Part shown: in pieces, positions 58,111-64,000 of the stretch
Position numbering within the stretch: position 1 is the stretch's first letter
How the letters are laid out: each line of letters starts with the position of its first letter
Source: Batrachochytrium dendrobatidis JAM81
Taxonomy: Eukaryota > Chytridiomycota > Chytridiomycetes > Rhizophydiales
Assembly (NCBI RefSeq): GCF_000203795.2
Contig: NW_006281101.1
Span: 831,279-895,278 of the forward strand
Direction of reading: 5' to 3'
DNA: 64,000 nt
Translations under genes and position numbers: made by a program
The notes under the pieces: generated by a model
What the model saw: the letters and a program-made list of their open reading frames with translations, nothing else
Databases searched by the model: none
Told to the model about the DNA's origin: nothing

Positions 58111-58301
58111 GCGGCCAAAGGTGGTTCAATTGATGCTGTATCAGCACAACGGTGTAGTATAAGTTGACGATGAAACAAGTAAACTTGATGTCACGGTATA
58201 AAAGTTTAAATAAAAGCATGTGGATGGTCGGTAGATTGTGGCATGCGTATAACAAAACTGGAATCCAAAAAACTATCTGCTTTTAGTTTATAAAATCAGC
58301 T

Positions 58302-61300
58302 TCATTTGGTTTCAGTTGGGGCAACTGATGCAGATTCAGAAGGATTGGTTCTAGGAATCGGTATAGAAGGAATGCCATAAAGCTCCTTTAAGATAAACAT
58401 GGAACAGTCTGTATCATCCCAGTAACTCATGTGTACACCAAGAGATGACAAGTATGGATTCTCTAATACACCTTCTTGAAGAGTATAATCGAGTCTACCA
58501 CTTGGGTTCAATAAGCGTAAATCTGCATTTTGTGCTGCTGCTTTCGTTGCATTACTAACCCGCTCGGCAATTCTTTGGGGTGAAAGCGCTGTGGTACGCT
58601 CAGATGCTGACAAAGCAGCACCTTTCAAATTAGTATTCGAGGCTCGCTGAGGAGTTGTCATTTCAAACTTTTGAGATGGTTTTTCATCTAGTGACAATGG
58701 ATTAGCATTGTCTCGGATGGGTTGTGACTGTTGTGCTAAACTCCCCGCATCAGGAACATGAGCCGTTCCAGTCGTTACTGGCACTGGTACTTCTACCATT
58801 TGGCTCTGTGATGCACTTGGCGAAAATCCAACCATGTTAATTGCACGGCCTGCTTGGTTCACCATCTCAGCTGTTGTGGAAAACCTAGTAAACAGTCCCA
58901 TACGAACCGACTCAATAATGTTTCGACCGCGCTCCACAATACCGGTTCCAAGATCTTGAATACCATAGATTGTCTCCTAAATATTTAAATCAATCCAAGT
59001 TCTATTTAGTTTTGTAACAAGTCCACGCCGATTAATTATAAACACCATACCGTGATGCCACCCTTGGTATATGGAATAGAAACAGGTTTGAGGTAGGACA
59101 TAGACTTTATGACAAGCGGTTCAATCCTATGAGCAACCGGATCATATGGATGAAAAATGTTGTAGAGGGATTTGACGTCTGGTCGCGAACATCGAGGATC
59201 TGCCAGTGACGTTTCAGCACCCTCAAATGCACCAATATGATTTCCACGCAATAGTAAAAACACTCCGATTGGTGATCCCAATGCTGCAAGTAAAAATTAA
59301 AACAAAACGATAAAAAGCTAAGTAAAAGTTGGAAATGTTGGAAAACATACAATCCCAAAACTAACCAAACAATGCATTCACACGAAAATCTAGAGGCTCG
59401 TACTCCAGCGTATCCACTGATTCTATCAAGCCAGAAATGCGACCATTCTGCACTGTTTTGGCTAAAAGATCGCTAAGATCAACCTCGTGTTTGGGAGCTT
59501 TATCATCTTTACCATCAAGCGGCCTAGACATGTGTTGATGGCTCATGATATCGTATGCCAAAATGCTTCCAAGCGAATGACCATACAGTGATATTTCCCC
59601 AGAAAACGTAGGATTTCTTTCTAAATACTTGTGATATACACGATTCAACTCTGTGGTAACTTGCCGAATCATCTCTTGCCTGTATTTGGGAGTAAGATAC
59701 ATCAAAACTAGTGATTTCAAAGCATAAGCTACATGTTTCAAATAAACTGTACACTGCCTACATATCATCTGTTTGTTGAACGTACCATCAATAATAACAT
59801 CCGAAACAAGCATTCGAATACTTGGTATACCATCCAAAGTAATATCATCAAGTGTCAATTCTGCTTCATCTCCTGGTGTCTCGCCTTCCGGTTTTCGCAT
59901 GCTAAAATCAATGTTTTGTCGCCATTGGATAGGAAGAACTTGAACACCGCTTCCTGCGGGAATTATCTTTGGATCTTGATTTTTGAGAACAGCTATCTGA
60001 TCGTGAAACTGCTTGGCAGAAGCCTTGATTGCTTTTCTAAGGATATCACAATCTACCCACAATATCAATCGTGCAAGCCATCAGAAAACTAATATATGTC
60101 AAATGTCAAAATCAGTCTAGTTACCATGAGGGAAGTTTACGGCATCAACTCTTTCGCTAAGCTTTTGTCCAATTCTATATAATAAAAAACAAAATTTAAT
60201 ACCAAGCTTACGTTTAAGATATCAAAAACATACATACCCATGAATAACAAAAACAAGATGATCCACTTGGCGCTCAGTATATGTTTCTTCCTCTAAATCC
60301 TCTTCCGTTGGTATTTGCTCAGACGCCTTTGTCGGCACTAAGTCTGGAATAGATTTTCCATCTGTGGAAGTGGCAGGAGCTTGCTGGTTTAAATCTGCCT
60401 TGCTTCCTCGCCTAATTGTTCGAGCTGTATTGGCCAATCGACTTTTAGCAGTGAGTTTGCAAACCTCGCTCCAACTACGAACCAATTTCATTCCAGAACT
60501 GTTGGTCACTGCTCTAGTAAGCTTGCTTGTAAGCATATCGGATTGAAGCCATGCCGATGTAGAACTTGCATATACAACATATTGATTCATGTATGGCCCA
60601 AAAAGAGCCCATCTCTGCTTTAATAGCATATTTGTTTAATGCGTGTTATAATTTACATTGAAATTAGAAAGGCATATTTACACATACGGTTTCTGGCTTG
60701 TTGGACAAAATAGAAGCATCCTCAGTAGATGATAGTGAAGTAGGAACTGTAGGTATATTAGATGCTCCCGCAGGCACCCATGGAATGTATTTCCTATATA
60801 AAATAGATTAAAAATCTATTGGCTGCCCTGTGCAAAAACCCAACTAGTTTAAATCAAGCCATTTAGTAAGCTAGATCTTGTTCAAATACCTATATCCGTC
60901 TTCCAACTGCCGGGATAAATTTTCATCACAAGGTTGGTATGAAGATCCAGCTCCTGTTGGAGCAAACCAGGTACCACGACGAATTTCATATGTTGGTCCT
61001 GACCAAAACACTGATACATATACCAGTATAAGCAACTGTAGTTGCATTCCAGTGCATATCACTCAAAAACAAATACATCTATAAAGCCATACAACTTGCC
61101 TGGGTAGATTTCTAAATTTTCAACGTCAATCTCATACAGATTATCCTCTCCCCCAATAATGCAGTTGTCTTTTTTGGGTGTGATACGCTCTTTTTGACGA
61201 ACAGGAGAAAGTCCATTCATATTGCGTGTGCCTCCAATAGATTTCTTGACTAGTTTTTGATAGATTCCTTCAATGGCATTGGAGTCATGCATGGAAAGTG

Positions 61301-61952
61301 GTTCCCTTGAATGGGCACATTAGAGAATCCCAACGATACTGTAGTTAGTTTTTTGTACACTGAATAACAATCAATTCAAAAAGATGTAATGTTCATGTAT
61401 AGTCAAGAATAACCCGACTATTTCAAGTGCAAAATGCGATCGCTAATCAAACCAACAGTACAAAAGCTCAGTTCACAGAATAACCAGATAAATAACGTTT
61501 ACCATTGTGATGCTGGCTTAGCCACATATCCGACTGGTTGATACTTGAAAGGAGTGTCATCTCTTATTGGAATGTCTATTGCCCGAAACCATCTATGCAA
61601 GACAGGATAACAAGTCAGTAAAAGGTTAAACGTAGAAGCATATTATTCCTAGACTAAAACCCAATGCCAGGACCATTGCAAAAATATATATTGGATAGGA
61701 CTGAAAATAGAAAATATCAATAACCCTAGTCTTTCATGACCCTTGACTGCAATAATATACCCAAAAATGGCAACTGGCTGATTAAAATGCAGCATAGCGG
61801 CTTATTGATATCTAAATCTATAGTCACACTATAGTGCAGTAAAAGAACAATGCAAAAGTCGTAGAGCATTACCTAGGCTTAAGTTCTGGTGGTTGAATAG
61901 GGACAGAATGGGTTGTAGAAGGGGATGCAGAAGCAGATAGTAAAGTGGCCAT
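58302..61952 (-). CDS. DDHD-domain phospholipase A1 (PA-PLA1 / SEC23IP family)
   Basis: Intracellular phospholipase of the DDHD1/DDHD2/SEC23IP family, acting on phosphatidic acid or in ER-Golgi traffic. About ten minus-strand exons from 61952: MATLLSASASPSTTHSVPIQ; WFRAIDIPIRDDTPFKYQPV (WWE-like start); GPTYEIRRGTWFAPTG; RKYIPWVPAG; RWALFGPYMNQYVVYASSTS; QVDHLVFVIHG; IGQKLSERVDAVNFPH; PIQWRQNID. The catalytic serine motif is LYGHSLGSILAYDIM. The DDHD part has FRVNALFG, LGSPIGVFLLLRGN and YNIFHPYDPVAHRIEPL. The C-terminal ~200 residues are Ser/Pro-rich, ending with a short ordered stretch YTLQEGVLENPYLSSLGVHM. The nucleophile Ser and the family His/Asp context are present. Confidence 0.9.
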
Positions 61953-62603
61953 GGTTGATGTGTTTGAAGACAGCTAAAGTTTGCAGATTTCATTCAATTT
62001 TATTTACAGAATTTTGCATGCTTTGATGGAATCATGGCTTTCTGCAGATATAAACACGATTCCATCAGGCATTTTTGGCTGTTTAGTCTTTATTTTCGGA
62101 ATTCAAACAGCGATTGCTGCAACTGAGTCTAATCAGTAAATACAGTGGCTGGGTGTTGTCTCGAATCTGGCAGCTTATATCTATTTATGGATGGCATTTG
62201 GATCAAAGCGCTTTTTATTTTGATATCTGGTCGAAAACTAAATACACAAGGGTGGATTTATTTTACAATTCATGACATTTAAACTCATGTCGCCTGGTTG
62301 GGACCGATTGCTACAAATAAAAAAAATTCACATGGATAGTTTAGACTTTGCCATTCATATGTGTTGCTTTATTAACATAACATGCTTTGGATCAATCGCT
62401 TTTCTCGTCCAAAAATGATGATTTTCGCGTCATTTACCTTTGAATAATGGCTTATGACCCTTTTTTCGACAAATAACCTTTTTTACTCAAACACATCTTC
62501 CTTGATTACATATCAGCAGATATATCTAGCTAAATATTACTTTATAGCAAATCTGTTACACGACATATATAGACACTATCGTTTATAACTGTATTTCGTG
62601 GAA
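61953..62603. other. Divergent promoter region (0.65 kb) with a 10-bp inverted repeat
   Basis: Lies between the start codons of the DDHD phospholipase (-) and the MARK-like kinase (+). It holds a perfect inverted repeat TGATGGAATC (62024-62033) / GATTCCATCA (62058-62067). No gene or RNA was recognised. Confidence 0.5.

Positions 62604-64000
<1,397 letters not shown>

Noticed and set aside
57860..58250. A complete MITE with both ends downstream of the PPP1R42-like gene
   Set aside because: Only the left terminal repeat is clear; no matching right end was found, so it is listed as truncated.

Overview
The window is nuclear DNA from an early-diverging, zoosporic (chytrid-like) fungus. About 28 protein genes are packed on both strands. 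Most carry several short introns (about 40-130 nt). The gene set is fungal: AIR carboxylase fusion, sterol C14 reductase, Swc4, Rad7, Sec14, Clu1, metaxin/Sam37. It also includes genes typical of lineages that kept a flagellum and centriole (PPP1R42-like, a CCDC138-like coiled-coil protein) or animal-like modules (LAMTOR5, TANGO2, MARK/Par-1, LACTB2, an ACAD10-type kinase domain). Together these point to Chytridiomycota; a Batrachochytrium-like species is a guess. I see no rRNA, tRNA, CRISPR or prokaryotic operon.

Layout: XPO4 (partial, -), NAD(P)HX dehydratase (+), SWC4 (+), ADE2 (-), LAMTOR5-like (+), PAS-kinase-like kinase (+), TANGO2 (+), RAD7 (+), unknown (-), triple-dsRBD protein (-), ERG24 (-), Ser/Thr-rich unknown (-), a gene-poor 1.8 kb, PEX11 (+), small secreted peptide (+), ACAD10-like kinase (-), repeat cluster, UDP-glucuronate epimerase-like (+), CLU1 (-), unknown (-), LACTB2 (+), CCDC138-like (+), SEC14 (+), metaxin (+), AT-hook/RGG unknown (+), RNF212/Zip3-like RING (-), PPP1R42-like (+), DDHD phospholipase (-), MARK/Par-1 kinase (partial, +). 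Many neighbours are head-to-head with only 40-250 bp between start codons, so shared promoters are likely.

Two patterns stand out. First, at least six introns must use a GC donor, always with GCAAGT; reading phase excludes the nearby GT in every case. Second, a dispersed non-autonomous DNA transposon (MITE) family is present in about eight copies of 0.2-0.55 kb. It has terminal inverted repeats close to CAGCTGTATTCACGTAAAAT and TA target duplications. Two copies lie inside introns of conserved genes (LACTB2, MARK kinase), and others lie in putative promoters (UDP-glucuronate epimerase, the secreted peptide).

All functional calls come from reading translated motifs by eye. Splice junctions were checked by hand for phase in many genes but not all; no database search was run.
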